64,000 nt of DNA from Legionella qingyii (GCF_003184185.1 NZ_QHJG01000026.1:4538-68537), one strand, 5' to 3'. Shown: positions 27,770 through 36,635, numbered from the stretch's first letter. A program made the numbers and translations. The notes: generated from the sequence alone by a model not told the origin.

Positions 27770-28990
27770 ATGAAAAAAAATGCCAATACCACCTTAACTT
27801 TTCATTACACTGGCGTTAATAAAGCAGCTCAAAAAATAAATGGAGATATTGAGGCTCGAAGTCTTGCTTTAGCCAAAGTGGAGTTACGAAAGCAAGGAAT
27901 TGTTGTTAATAAAATTGCTAAAAAACGCGCGCCTCTATTCAGTCTAAAAAGCAAAAAAATAAAATCAGCGGATATAACCGTATTTAGCCGCCAATTAGCG
28001 ACAATGATTGAATCAGGGATCCCTTTAGTACAATCTTTTGATATTGTTGCAAAAGGACAATCCAATAAGCGATTCAAAGAATTAATTGAAACAATTAAGC
28101 GAGATGTTGAAACAGGTTTAACGCTCTCAGAATCATTGAAAAAATTCCCAGCGCATTTTAATGAATTATTTTGCAATTTGGTGGAGGCTGGTGAGAAATC
28201 GGGCTCCCTAGATATCATGCTGGATAAAGTTGCAACCTATAAGGAAAAAATTGAAACCATAAAGAAGAAAATTAAAAAGGCATTAACTTATCCCCTCGCC
28301 GTGTTAGTTGTTGCTTTTTTGGTTACGGCAGGCTTACTTATTTTCGTAGTACCTCAATTTGAAGCGTTATTCAAAGGTTTTGGTGCGGACTTGCCCGCAA
28401 TGACCCAAGCTGTAGTGAGTATGTCCAAATTTTTTCAATCCTATTGGTATTTAATTTTTGGAATTTTGGGTGGTGGGATTTATGCATTTATCTATGCAGA
28501 AAAACACTCACCGCAATTTGCGCAAAATGTAGATAAAGCACTGCTAAAAATACCGGTAATTGGCCCTATTATTGAAAAAGCGGCGATTGCTCGTTTTGCA
28601 AGGACTCTATCAATTACCTTTGCTGCGGGCCTGCCTTTAGTTGAGGCACTTAAATCCGTAGCAGGAGCTACGGGGAATATTATTTTCGCCAAAGCCACCG
28701 ATAATATTAGGGAAGAGGTATCCACCGGGCAGCAAATGAATAAAGCCATGGAAAACACTCAATTATTTCCTAATATGGTGATCCAAATGGTTGCAATTGG
28801 TGAGGAATCAGGAGCTCTAGAAAAAATGTTAAGTAAGGTGGCTGATTTTTATGAAGAAGATGTTGATAATGCAGTCGACTCACTGAGTAGTTTATTAGAA
28901 CCTATTATTATGTGTGTTCTAGGTGTCTTGGTAGGTGGACTTGTTGTTGCAATGTATTTGCCCATCTTTAAACTTGGATCTGCGGTATAA
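27770..28990 (+). CDS. pilC: type IV pilus inner-membrane platform protein
   Basis: 406 residues from the ATG at 27770; an in-frame TTG at 27752 overlapping the pilB stop is also possible and would couple translation. Two T2SSF domains: residues about 65-190 (FSRQLATMIESGIPLVQSFDI) and about 270-395 (FARTLSITFAAGLPLVEALKSV), with three hydrophobic helices (LAVLVVAFLVTAGLLIFVV, YLIFGILGGGIYAF, IIMCVLGVLVGGLVVAMYLP). PilC forms the platform on which PilB acts. Downstream pilD is separated by a dispersed repeat. Confidence 0.93.
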   Translation: MKKNANTTLTFHYTGVNKAAQKINGDIEARSLALAKVELRKQGIVVNKIAKKRAPLFSLKSKKIKSADITVFSRQLATMIESGIPLVQSFDIVAKGQSNKRFKELIETIKRDVETGLTLSESLKKFPAHFNELFCNLVEAGEKSGSLDIMLDKVATYKEKIETIKKKIKKALTYPLAVLVVAFLVTAGLLIFVVPQFEALFKGFGADLPAMTQAVVSMSKFFQSYWYLIFGILGGGIYAFIYAEKHSPQFAQNVDKALLKIPVIGPIIEKAAIARFARTLSITFAAGLPLVEALKSVAGATGNIIFAKATDNIREEVSTGQQMNKAMENTQLFPNMVIQMVAIGEESGALEKMLSKVADFYEEDVDNAVDSLSSLLEPIIMCVLGVLVGGLVVAMYLPIFKLGSAV

Positions 28991-29021
28991 AACATTTAAT
29001 AATTATATCCTAATAGCTTAT

Positions 29022-29098
29022 TTAGCCTGGGTGCAGCGAAGCGAATCCCCAGGAAATTTATGACCTAAAATCCAGGTTGCGCTTCGCTGCACCTAGAT
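29022..29098. repeat. dispersed inverted repeat between pilC and pilD
   Basis: Perfect 14-bp arms GGTGCAGCGAAGCG (29030-29043) and CGCTTCGCTGCACC (29080-29093), extended imperfectly outward (AGCCTGG / CCTAGAT) and separated by 36 bases containing CCCAGG and CCAGG. This core recurs in part at 48428-48442. A hairpin here could attenuate transcription into pilD. Confidence 0.75.
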
Positions 29099-29117
29099 AT
29101 TTTGGCAGGATCATTCA

Positions 29118-29981
29118 ATGATATATGACCTTATTAGTAATCATACTTGGTTTATGTACCTTGTAATTGCTCTATTTTCGCTTGCAGTGGGTAGTTTGCT
29201 TAACGTGATTATTTATCGCTTGCCTATCATGTTAGAAAGAGAATGGAAACAACAATATAATGAACTGGTTGGTGGCAAAAATGAAGAAGAGCAACAACCA
29301 ATTAATTTATTTTTGCCAAGATCTTTTTGTCCATCATGTAAAGCCATGGTTAAAGCTTGGCAAAATGTCCCGATTTTAAGCTATTTATTTCTACGTGGAC
29401 GTTGTTACCAATGTAAAAGCCCTATTTCTATCCGCTATCCTTTGATTGAATTAGGCACCATGCTCCTTTCATTATATGCGAGTTGGCATTTTGGCTTTAC
29501 CTTACAATTGATTTTTGTATTGATTGCTATTTGGATTTTAATTTGTTTATTTTTCATTGATTTGGACCATCAAATTTTACCTGACAGTCTTACCTTAAGT
29601 TTATTGTGGATAGGTCTTATTGCCAATACTGAAAATCTATTTACTTCATTACCTCAAGCAGTTCTTAGCGCTGCGGGAGCCTACATGGGATTATGGATAT
29701 TTATCAAAATATTTTATTTATTTACTGGAAAAATAGGTATGGGTAATGGAGATTTTAAATTATTTGCTGCATTTGGAGCATGGTTTGGTTGGGTATTTTT
29801 ACCGTTAATTCTCCTTCTTTCGTCAATTGGTGGTACAATCATTGGTTTATTGTATTTACGTTTACAAGGTAAAACCAAAGATACTGCGATCCCATTTGGT
29901 CCCTTTTTGTGTGTAAGCGGATTAATTTCTTTATTCTGGGGACAAAGTATAGTGAACTGGTACTTGCATCTTTGGATGTAG
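29118..29981 (+). CDS. pilD: type IV prepilin peptidase/N-methyltransferase
   Basis: 287 residues, polytopic inner-membrane aspartyl protease that cleaves and N-methylates prepilins and type II pseudopilins. The N-terminal cytosolic domain has the four zinc cysteines (C71, C74, C96, C99); the two catalytic aspartates lie in FIDLDHQILPD (D148/D150 region) and GMGNGDFKL (D212). About eight membrane helices. The ATG at 29118 has AGGA upstream. It is separated from pilC by a 127-bp gap holding a hairpin repeat. Confidence 0.95.
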   Translation: MIYDLISNHTWFMYLVIALFSLAVGSLLNVIIYRLPIMLEREWKQQYNELVGGKNEEEQQPINLFLPRSFCPSCKAMVKAWQNVPILSYLFLRGRCYQCKSPISIRYPLIELGTMLLSLYASWHFGFTLQLIFVLIAIWILICLFFIDLDHQILPDSLTLSLLWIGLIANTENLFTSLPQAVLSAAGAYMGLWIFIKIFYLFTGKIGMGNGDFKLFAAFGAWFGWVFLPLILLLSSIGGTIIGLLYLRLQGKTKDTAIPFGPFLCVSGLISLFWGQSIVNWYLHLWM

Positions 29982-30002
29982 ATGAATAATCAGGATTCAT
30001 AA

Positions 30003-30776
30003 ATGCCTTATCAAGTTATTTTATTTGATCTAGATGACACGCTAATTGATTTTACCTATTCCCAACGCATGGGATTGTTAAATATCTATAAACAATTTTA
30101 CTCAAAAGTCGAATACACTCTTTTTGAGCGTCTATATAAAGAAATTAATACTAGTCTATGGAATCAAGTTGGGTCGGAAAAAAATGCACTCATGCCAAGC
30201 GATGTCAGGTTATTACGATTCGTACAGTTAAATCAAAAGCTCTTTTGCACTACTCCTGTTGAAGTGATTGCAGATGAATATGATATCAATCTTTGTGTTC
30301 ACGCGCATTGGATACCTAACGTGAGAACGGCTATTCAATTCTTACATCAAAAAGGACATATTTTAGGTATTATTACTAATGGTTTCGTCGAGACACAAGA
30401 AGAAAAAAGGCAACGACTCCAGTTAAATAATTGGTTTGACTGTTATATTGTTTCTGATGAAGTTGGCGTAGCGAAACCTAACTTAGAAATTTTTAATATT
30501 GCCATACAAGAAATCACGAGGAAGCGCAAACAAGTGATTGAAAAAAACTCAATATTAATGGTGGGTGATTCGATTATTAGTGATGGTTATGGAGCAAAGA
30601 ACTTTGGAATCGATTATTGTTTTATTAATAATCGATCGGTAAATCATGAATCTTCTGCCCCCCCTATTAGATACACCATTAGCTCTGTTGCTCATCTGCC
30701 AGCCTGCATAGGCTATGAAACTGAATATATGAATTTTTTAGAATCGCGCAGAACTAGTGATCAGGTACTCATTTAA
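30003..30776 (+). CDS. HAD-family phosphatase, YjjG-like
   Basis: 257 residues. HAD motifs in order: FDLDDTLIDF (nucleophile and acid aspartates at about 9 and 11), ITNGFVETQ (motif II), VGVAKPNLEIF (motif III Lys) and MVGDSIISDGYGAKNFGID (motif IV). The helical cap and these motifs fit the YjjG pyrimidine 5'-nucleotidase/noncanonical nucleotide phosphatase group. Cytosolic. It begins 21 bp after pilD with AGGA, so it may be read from the pil transcript. The substrate is not certain from sequence. Confidence 0.85.
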   Translation: MPYQVILFDLDDTLIDFTYSQRMGLLNIYKQFYSKVEYTLFERLYKEINTSLWNQVGSEKNALMPSDVRLLRFVQLNQKLFCTTPVEVIADEYDINLCVHAHWIPNVRTAIQFLHQKGHILGIITNGFVETQEEKRQRLQLNNWFDCYIVSDEVGVAKPNLEIFNIAIQEITRKRKQVIEKNSILMVGDSIISDGYGAKNFGIDYCFINNRSVNHESSAPPIRYTISSVAHLPACIGYETEYMNFLESRRTSDQVLI

Positions 30777-30909
30777 TTGCACCAATACTGAAAATGATGT
30801 TTCTTGAATAAAAGAAAATAAACATTAATATCAACATTTACAATCAGAATACAATTAGCAGAAAATAAATTATTTCTATCTTGACTCAGACTCAAGCTAA
30901 AGGATTGAT

Positions 30910-32124
30910 ATGGATATTAATTTAACAGTTTTTGCTGCACCAATATTTCTAATTTTAATTGGAATTGAATGGAGCATATCCTTTTATAAAAAATCAGATG
31001 TATATCAATTCAATGATTCTATTAATAATTTGAGCACTGGCATACTCGAGGAAATTGGGGCACTACCAGTAAGAGGTTTAATAATTTTTGGTTATTATTA
31101 TATATATGAGCATTTTGCCTTGTTTAATATTAATCCTCATCTTCTTATTTCCTGGCTCATGCTCTGGCTTGGTGTTGATTTTTGTTATTACTGGTACCAT
31201 CGAGCAAGCCATCGATGTAATTTCCTTTGGATAGGACACTCGGTTCATCATCAAAGTGAAAATTATAATTTATCAGTTGCTCTAAGACAGGGTTATTTTC
31301 AAACGTTAACATCTTGGATTTTTTATCTGCCTCTGGCTTTATTAGGCTTTCCAACTTGGATGTTTGTTCTAGTCGCTTCAAGCAATACTATTTATCAATT
31401 TTGGATTCATACTCAATTGATTAACCGAATGGGATGGTTTGAACAAATTTTTAATACACCTTCTCATCATAGAGTACATCATGGCATAAACCCGCAATAT
31501 ATAGACAAAAACTTCGCAGGAAGTTTAATTATATGGGACAAACTTTTTGGAACATTTGAGCCAGAAAATACATCTGCAGAATATGGGGTAACTGAGCCGC
31601 TTGATTCATGGAATCCTTTTTATGCCAATGTTAAAGTTATTAAAGATGTATTGTATTATGGAAAAAATCTGAAAAATAAGCTGGACATCATTCAAGCATT
31701 TTTTATGCCTCCAGAATGGGTAATTCATCGTTTACAGCAGCAGAATCAATACATTTCCAAAAGAATGGTCAATCAGAATAATAGCGAGTCTCCTAAATTA
31801 TATATGTTATTAAACATAGGAATAGCAATAGCTCTATACGCATATCTTTCATTTATATTCACTTTGAGCTCACTGAGCTCATGGCTTATTGGAGCATTTA
31901 TTTTATTCACCCTTTATACACTTGGCTCAATTGCCAATGGCAAACAAAAAGTCCTTTTTTTTGAAATAATACGATCCATTTTAGTTTTATTTATTCTTAT
32001 TCTATTAAAAAGTAGCCTGTTTATATCTTTATGTTTATCTCTATTGTTTTTACTTATAAATCTTTACATATTCCGTTGTCGGTTTTTCAAAAAACAACCA
32101 TCTATATCCTCAATTTCAGCATAA
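30910..32124 (+). CDS. sterol desaturase/fatty acid hydroxylase family membrane protein
   Basis: 404 residues. Polytopic di-iron oxygenase with the full histidine set: HxxxH (H97, H101), HxxHH (H110, H113, H114), H167 and HHxxHH (H186, H187, H190, H191). Helices flank the motifs, and an extra three- or four-helix module occupies about 295-390, giving a longer protein than minimal family members. It probably hydroxylates a membrane lipid or fatty acyl chain; the substrate is unknown. The ATG follows AAAGGA. Stands alone. Confidence 0.85.
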   Translation: MDINLTVFAAPIFLILIGIEWSISFYKKSDVYQFNDSINNLSTGILEEIGALPVRGLIIFGYYYIYEHFALFNINPHLLISWLMLWLGVDFCYYWYHRASHRCNFLWIGHSVHHQSENYNLSVALRQGYFQTLTSWIFYLPLALLGFPTWMFVLVASSNTIYQFWIHTQLINRMGWFEQIFNTPSHHRVHHGINPQYIDKNFAGSLIIWDKLFGTFEPENTSAEYGVTEPLDSWNPFYANVKVIKDVLYYGKNLKNKLDIIQAFFMPPEWVIHRLQQQNQYISKRMVNQNNSESPKLYMLLNIGIAIALYAYLSFIFTLSSLSSWLIGAFILFTLYTLGSIANGKQKVLFFEIIRSILVLFILILLKSSLFISLCLSLLFLLINLYIFRCRFFKKQPSISSISA

Positions 32125-32324
32125 AATCAGTGTTATCTTAGTCGAGTTAGCCCGATTTAAGTTTTATATACTATACTAAAAACAGTTAATAAAATTATTT
32201 AGCGTTCATGCCCTGCGATCATTTCGTTGTTGGACGTAGAGTGAATATGAACCATTTTCTATCTCGAAAAGTACTTTGTTTACGAAGCAAAAAACGATAG
32301 CAACTATTATTTTGGGAGACCTTT

Positions 32325-32774
32325 ATGAGAGTTGGCGAATACTGTAACCGGGATGTAGTTGTCATCAATGATTATGAATCAGTAAAAAATGCTGCGGATC
32401 TCATGCGTTCCCATCATGTTGGAGACTTAGTTTTGCTTGAGGAACAAGAAAATAAAAAGGTGCCAATAGGTATTGTTACCGATCGTGATTTAGTCGTCGA
32501 GGTTATGGCGGCAGGTGTTAAACCTGACTCATTGTTAGTCCGAGATATTCTCACCGAACCCTTTAGTTGCGTCTTTGAAAATGACAGCCTTTTTGATGCG
32601 CTTGAAATGATGCATTCAAAAAAAATACGCCGTTTGCCGGTTGTCAATCATGACAAAATGCTTATAGGTATAATTACTCTTGATGATTTCATTGAAATTC
32701 TAGCTGAGACAATGGTCAAAATGGTTGATGTAATCAAATTTCAACAAAAAAAAGAAGCAAAACAAAGAACATAG
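32325..32774 (+). CDS. tandem CBS-domain protein
   Basis: 149 residues consisting almost entirely of two CBS domains (about 5-62 and 72-130), with VGIVTDRDLVVEV-like and IRRLPVVNHDKMLIGIITLDD segments. Such proteins bind adenosine nucleotides and act as energy or stress sensors; no effector domain is attached. It starts with a strong GGGAGA site and lies 44 bp upstream of the hibernation-factor gene, with which it is probably co-transcribed, suggesting a shared stress role. Confidence 0.88.
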   Translation: MRVGEYCNRDVVVINDYESVKNAADLMRSHHVGDLVLLEEQENKKVPIGIVTDRDLVVEVMAAGVKPDSLLVRDILTEPFSCVFENDSLFDALEMMHSKKIRRLPVVNHDKMLIGIITLDDFIEILAETMVKMVDVIKFQQKKEAKQRT

Positions 32775-32818
32775 CTTTAAATAATCGTTATTGATGTATG
32801 AGATATAAGGAGCAAACA

Positions 32819-33373
32819 ATGAACAATTCAGCATATTTTCCTATACAAATAATATTCAATAATCTACGGTACTCAAAAGCTATTGAGAGTAATGTACGCA
32901 AGCATGCTGAAAAATTAGGGAAGTACTTTGACGGTATTATTAGTTGTAGCGTAAGCATTGAAACGCATCGACATCACAATAAAGGCAGAATTTTTCATGT
33001 ACGTATTGATCTTGTTGTTCCAAATGCAGAACTCGTAGTGAACCGAGATCTTGCAGAAAATCATGCTTATGAAGACGTTTATGTAGCAATAAGAGATAAG
33101 TTTCTTGCTATGACACGGCAACTAAAAAAATACGTTCATAAACAACGTGGTGAAATAAAACATCACGAACTTCCACCCATAGGGCTCGTTCGTGAAATAG
33201 CGCCTCTGGCTGATTATGGTTTTATTGAAACAATTGATGGTAGAAGACTTCGTTTTACCAGTAAAAGTGTAATCGATTATGATTTCAATAAATTAGAAGT
33301 AGGAAAAAGAGTTAGTTTTGTTGAGGCAAGAAGTAATGACGGTCCAGCAGCAAGTACTGTATATGTGAAATAA
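32819..33373 (+). CDS. ribosome hibernation factor (HPF/RaiA family) fused to a cold-shock domain
   Basis: 184 residues from the ATG at 32819, chosen for AAGGAG seven bases upstream; an in-frame ATG at 32798 lacks a site. The N-terminal about 105 residues are an S30EA/HPF domain (VRKHAEKLGKYFDGI, HVRIDLVVPNAELVV, YEDVYVAIRDKFLAMTRQLKKY). The C-terminal 62 residues match a cold-shock fold: IGLVREIAPLADYGFIETIDG then RLRFTSKSV, FNKLEVGKRVSF and GPAASTVYV. It probably binds the 30S decoding site under stress, with the CSD contacting RNA. It differs from long HPF, whose tail is a dimerisation domain. Confidence 0.88.
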   Translation: MNNSAYFPIQIIFNNLRYSKAIESNVRKHAEKLGKYFDGIISCSVSIETHRHHNKGRIFHVRIDLVVPNAELVVNRDLAENHAYEDVYVAIRDKFLAMTRQLKKYVHKQRGEIKHHELPPIGLVREIAPLADYGFIETIDGRRLRFTSKSVIDYDFNKLEVGKRVSFVEARSNDGPAASTVYVK

Positions 33374-33379
33374 AGCAAT

Positions 33380-33414
33380 TACTGATGAAAAAGACAAGTT
33401 GTCTTTTTCATCAG
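33380..33414. terminator. strong hairpin after the hibernation-factor gene
   Basis: Perfect 15-bp stem ACTGATGAAAAAGAC (33380-33394) / GTCTTTTTCATCAGT (33400-33414) with a 5-base loop, 6 bp after the stop codon. T-run is inside the 3' arm rather than after it, so termination may be rho-independent but non-canonical, or the structure may protect the mRNA 3' end. Confidence 0.6.
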
Positions 33415-33543
33415 TAAACCAATCGAGTATACCTTACACGTTCTTAACCAAGGACGACCATTTGAACACTCTGCTTCTCTTGCTCGGTATCATCGGCCAG
33501 AACAACTGCCCTATTTCTCAAGTCTGATTAATGCCATTCAGTA
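33406..33543 (+). pseudogene. possible protein-coding remnant
   Basis: An open frame without a start codon reads ISKPIEYTLHVLNQGRPF and continues HSASLARYHRPEQLPYFSSL before a stop near 33543. The composition is protein-like and unlike random AT-rich DNA, suggesting the tail of a lost gene. I cannot name the family. The region carries no other feature up to the next fragment at 33645. Confidence 0.3.
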
Positions 33544-33644
33544 GCATTAATAAATCACTACCACACTATATGGTTTAATTTTAGACATTGTTTGCGGGGT
33601 GTATATTATACTTATAATAAAGTTTTGGCTGTAATCCAGGAAAC

Positions 33645-33896
33645 TTGTGCCAGAAACCAGAAAGACTTCACTACATATTTAAAATGCGCACATTTATACA
33701 TATACTTTTGTATCAGATGAGAAACAGCACGGAAAAATACTATGTCATTCATAACGAAATCGTTCGCTTAAAAAAATATTTCTCTGAGGCAGAAATTGCA
33801 GAATTAATTGCTTTTTGCAGTTTCATTTCTGCTGCGCAGAAATTTGGTGCGGCCTTGGGTCTTGAGGCTAGAGAAAATTATACGGAAAAGTCCTGA
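33645..33896 (+). pseudogene. fragment resembling the C-terminus of a carboxymuconolactone decarboxylase/AhpD-like protein
   Basis: 83 residues from a TTG. The last 50 (YYVIHNEIVRLKKYFSEAEI, then AELIAFCSFISAAQKFGAAL) match the helical end of CMD/AhpD-like proteins, in which 'FS.AEI.EL....' and a helix with N/Q-K/R-F occur. The part that normally carries the CxxC active site is missing, and the N-terminal 30 residues look random. Together with the preceding remnant this looks like a decayed gene region. It could instead be a functional small protein, but the weak start argues against it. Confidence 0.4.
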
Positions 33897-34038
33897 TATA
33901 CATATTCTTAATCAGGTCTACTGTTAGACCATATTATTCTTAGAGTTCATCAATTATTTTTTATCTGCATAGACTCGTTTCCTATACGATCATAATGATA
34001 ATATATCGTTTTTTTAAACCGTATTTTAAGTTCAACTT

Positions 34039-34943
34039 ATGGATAAAATTGCTGCTATCTATGTAACTAAACCAGAATTTCTAACATTACTATCTCAAGA
34101 ATTAGGTGAAGTTTCACACATTATAGAAGATTTGGTTTTTTCCCCTCATAAAAAACTAGATGTATGCTTTGCTCAAGATATTTGGTTAGAACCTCAAAAA
34201 GTAACTTTTCAATCAATTTCAGAAGCCGTACGAATTCTTCGCCAAGCCGGAAAATTTTGGTATTTGCACCCTATTTCTAACATCAGACGCTCTCGACTAA
34301 TCGAAGAACAATTACGTCAGGTTCCACCGCTCATGCGTCATTTTCCTATTGAATCTGAAATTCCCTCAATAGGAGCATTTAGCTTATTAGATAAAAATAC
34401 GTTGATTTATAGCGCAAAACGCAAAAAAAATGGCCGCATGGAATATGCAATTTTATTGAAGATAAAATAAATCCCCCTAATCGAGCCTACTTGAAACTGT
34501 GGGAAGCACTTACTCTGTTAGGGAAGTATCCCAAACCGGGTGATGAAGCACTGGACTTAGGGGCTTCTCCTGGAGGATGGACTTATGTCATGCAATCGCT
34601 GGGGGCATCAGTAACTGCGGTTGATAAAGCTTTATTAGACCCTAAAATTGCCAAACTACCACGCATTAACTACTTGCAACAAAGCGCCTTCGCTATAGAC
34701 CCGATGCAGTTGGAACACAGTTATGATTGGGTTTTATCGGATGTCGCCTGTTATCCTGAGCGAGCTTATGCGCTCATCATGAAATGGATAGATTCTGGAA
34801 AAGCAAAACAACTCATTTTTACCATAAAATTACAAGGCAAAATTGAGTTAGCGACAATAAAACAATTTCAAAAAATACCTAATTCTTTGCTTACCAATAT
34901 GTTTTATAACAAGCATGAAGCAACATTTTTTTATCCTTTATAA
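34039..34943 (+). pseudogene. RlmM-like FtsJ-family rRNA 2'-O-methyltransferase split by a frameshift
   Basis: Two abutting frames read as one protein if one base is added near 34458. Part 1 (34039-34470, 143 residues) ends ...YAILLKIK-stop; the -1 frame over the same bases reads ...EDKINPPNRAYLKLWEAL and continues into part 2 (to 34943). Part 2 has the SAM site LDLGASPGGWTYVMQ, SDVACYPERAY, FTIKLQGK and NKHEATFF, giving the K-D-K-E tetrad of FtsJ/RlmM enzymes, which methylate 23S rRNA ribose. All catalytic parts are present, so the break is recent, a sequencing error or recoding. The combined length of about 300 residues fits the short RlmM-like group. Confidence 0.75.
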
Positions 34944-35018
34944 ATAACTATATATATTTATAAAAGTTAATATTTTTTAATAAATTAGGACTAGACTATA
35001 CATATAAGGCTTTAATAT

Positions 35019-35122
35019 TTAAAGAAGTTGCTCATGAGGTTTCCAAACTAAACCTGATAATTCAGCCATAAGTTCTGAGAGAAGCTTAGATTGTTCATAA
35101 CTATCTTTCTTCTAAACATCAT
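35019..35122 (-). pseudogene. possible small gene disrupted by a frameshift
   Basis: On the minus strand, TAGGAGA precedes ATGATG (35122-35117), a convincing start. The frame from it gives MMFRRKIVMNNL and soon stops, while the neighbouring frame reads DSYEQSKLLSELMAELSGL then VWKPHEQLL before a stop at 35019. A one-base shift would give a 34-residue protein. The rest of the 300-base gap 34944-35243 is AT-rich with no other feature. Low certainty. Confidence 0.3.
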
Positions 35123-35243
35123 TCTCCTATAAGAATAATTAATTATAAAAAAATTAAAAATTAAAAAAAATTTGCTAATCTTTCTGATTAAACCTATAAA
35201 TAGGTGACTTTCATTTCAACCGATTGATTTCAGGAAATAAATC

Positions 35244-36038
35244 ATGGATCTAAAACTTAAAGGTAAAACAGCATTAGTAACAGGTTCCACAGCCGGAATA
35301 GGTTTTGCAATCGCGCAAATATTAGCTGAGGAAGGCGCAACAGTTGTTATTAATGGCCGAACCAAGGATAGAGTAAATGAGGCAATGCAACAAATAAAAG
35401 CACACAATCCCGAAGCCAATTTGATTGCAGGACCGGCTGATTTAAGTAAAAAAAGTGAAACAGAAGCATTAATGAAGCAAATACCCACAGTAGATATTCT
35501 TGTCAATAATGCCGGCATTTACAACACCAAGCCCTTTATTGATATTTCAGATGAGGAATGGCTGCATATGTTTGAGGTCAATGTAATGAGTGGTGTTCGC
35601 TTAAGTCGTCATTATATAACCCCTATGCTAAAGCAAAACTGGGGTAGAATTATATTTATTTCAAGTGAATCAGCGGTACAAATTCCTAAAGAGATGGTGC
35701 ATTATGGGATGAGTAAAACGGCACAGCTTGCCATTGCGCGAGGTATGGCGGAGACAACAAAAGGAACTAATGTCACCGTCAATTCAGTTCTCCCCGGCCC
35801 TACTAGCAGTGAAGGTATTAGCCAATTTGTAAGCGATCTTGGAAAACAACAAAATAAATCAACACAACAAATTGAGAAAGAAATTTTTGAGGATTTAAGA
35901 CCAACCTCGCTAATCAAACGATTTTCTACCCCTGAAGAAATTGCCAATATGGTTGTATTCTTATGCAGTCCATTATCTTCTGCTACCAATGGAGCGAGTA
36001 TTCGTGTAGATGGCGGGATTATTCGGACAATTGCATAG
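35244..36038 (+). CDS. SDR-family oxidoreductase (FabG-like)
   Basis: 264 residues. Classical SDR: TGSTAGIGFAIA (NAD(P) site, about 12-23), NNAGIY at about 88, catalytic Ser in SSES, YGMSK (Tyr/Lys) and the C-terminal SATNGASIRVDGG typical of FabG-like reductases. Cytosolic, probably tetrameric. It starts with ATG after AGGAAAT. It is convergent with the GyrI-EVE-YafY operon. The substrate cannot be told from sequence. Confidence 0.87.
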   Translation: MDLKLKGKTALVTGSTAGIGFAIAQILAEEGATVVINGRTKDRVNEAMQQIKAHNPEANLIAGPADLSKKSETEALMKQIPTVDILVNNAGIYNTKPFIDISDEEWLHMFEVNVMSGVRLSRHYITPMLKQNWGRIIFISSESAVQIPKEMVHYGMSKTAQLAIARGMAETTKGTNVTVNSVLPGPTSSEGISQFVSDLGKQQNKSTQQIEKEIFEDLRPTSLIKRFSTPEEIANMVVFLCSPLSSATNGASIRVDGGIIRTIA

Positions 36039-36058
36039 TATCAATTAAGTAATGCCTT

Positions 36059-36108
36059 ATGCAGTGAAATAGAACCATGATATTTTTCCGGTTATTTTTT
36101 CACTGCAT
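36059..36108. terminator. bipartite hairpin between convergent transcripts
   Basis: Outer arms ATGCAGTGAAA (36059-36069) and TTTCACTGCAT (36098-36108) enclose an inner GAACC/GGTT pairing and an AT-rich loop, about 20 bp after the SDR stop. It probably ends both this gene and the GyrI-domain gene. Confidence 0.55.
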
Positions 36109-36148
36109 CAAGACGATAAACGAATTATTTACATCATGAACCTTAGTT

Positions 36149-36616
36149 TTAAAAGGATTTAACCCCAATATAAATTGCGCATTGCTCTTGCCCCATATAC
36201 ACCTCAAAATCGGTCTCATACGCTCTGATAACATTGGATTGAGTTTCAAAATAAAGCCAAATTGCTTGCCAGGTTTCGATTATTGCTTTAGGCATAGGAC
36301 CTGAATTTTTAAAAACAAGATAATTCCCTTTTTTTACATTGACGGTACAAAAATGATTTATTATTGCCAAATCATCAAGTTCGATTCCAGCAGTAACAGT
36401 ATAAAGACCATTACTATCTGATTCATAATCAGAATATACTCCATAAATCAGTGAATTAGATTTTTTTGCAGGTATTTGTAACGCATAAAATCGTTGCCAA
36501 AGCTCTGGAATTTTTGCTGTTTGAGGATTAAATTCATTGGAATTGTAGGTTCGTTCACTCAATCCCATTACGGTAAAAGATTCGATTTGAATAAGTTGAG
36601 GCGTATTATGTATCAT
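36149..36616 (-). CDS. GyrI-like/effector-binding domain protein
   Basis: 155 residues forming a single GyrI-like (Cass2/AraC effector-binding) domain: IESFTVMGLSERT, IPELWQRFYA, YGVYSDYESDSNGLYTVTAG, GNYLVFKNSGPMPKAIIETW and YETDFEVYM. It has no DNA-binding part. Such stand-alone domains bind small hydrophobic ligands. It is the last gene of a three-gene minus-strand unit with the YafY regulator and the EVE protein (19-bp gap to the latter). Confidence 0.82.
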   Translation of the reverse strand: MIHNTPQLIQIESFTVMGLSERTYNSNEFNPQTAKIPELWQRFYALQIPAKKSNSLIYGVYSDYESDSNGLYTVTAGIELDDLAIINHFCTVNVKKGNYLVFKNSGPMPKAIIETWQAIWLYFETQSNVIRAYETDFEVYMGQEQCAIYIGVKSF

Positions 36617-36635
36617 AATGAGTTATCCCTTAAGT

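Noticed and set aside
34944..35243. TTAAT repeats near 34970
   Set aside because: The period is 10 bp, not 11, with no -10 at the right place and no gene starting soon after.
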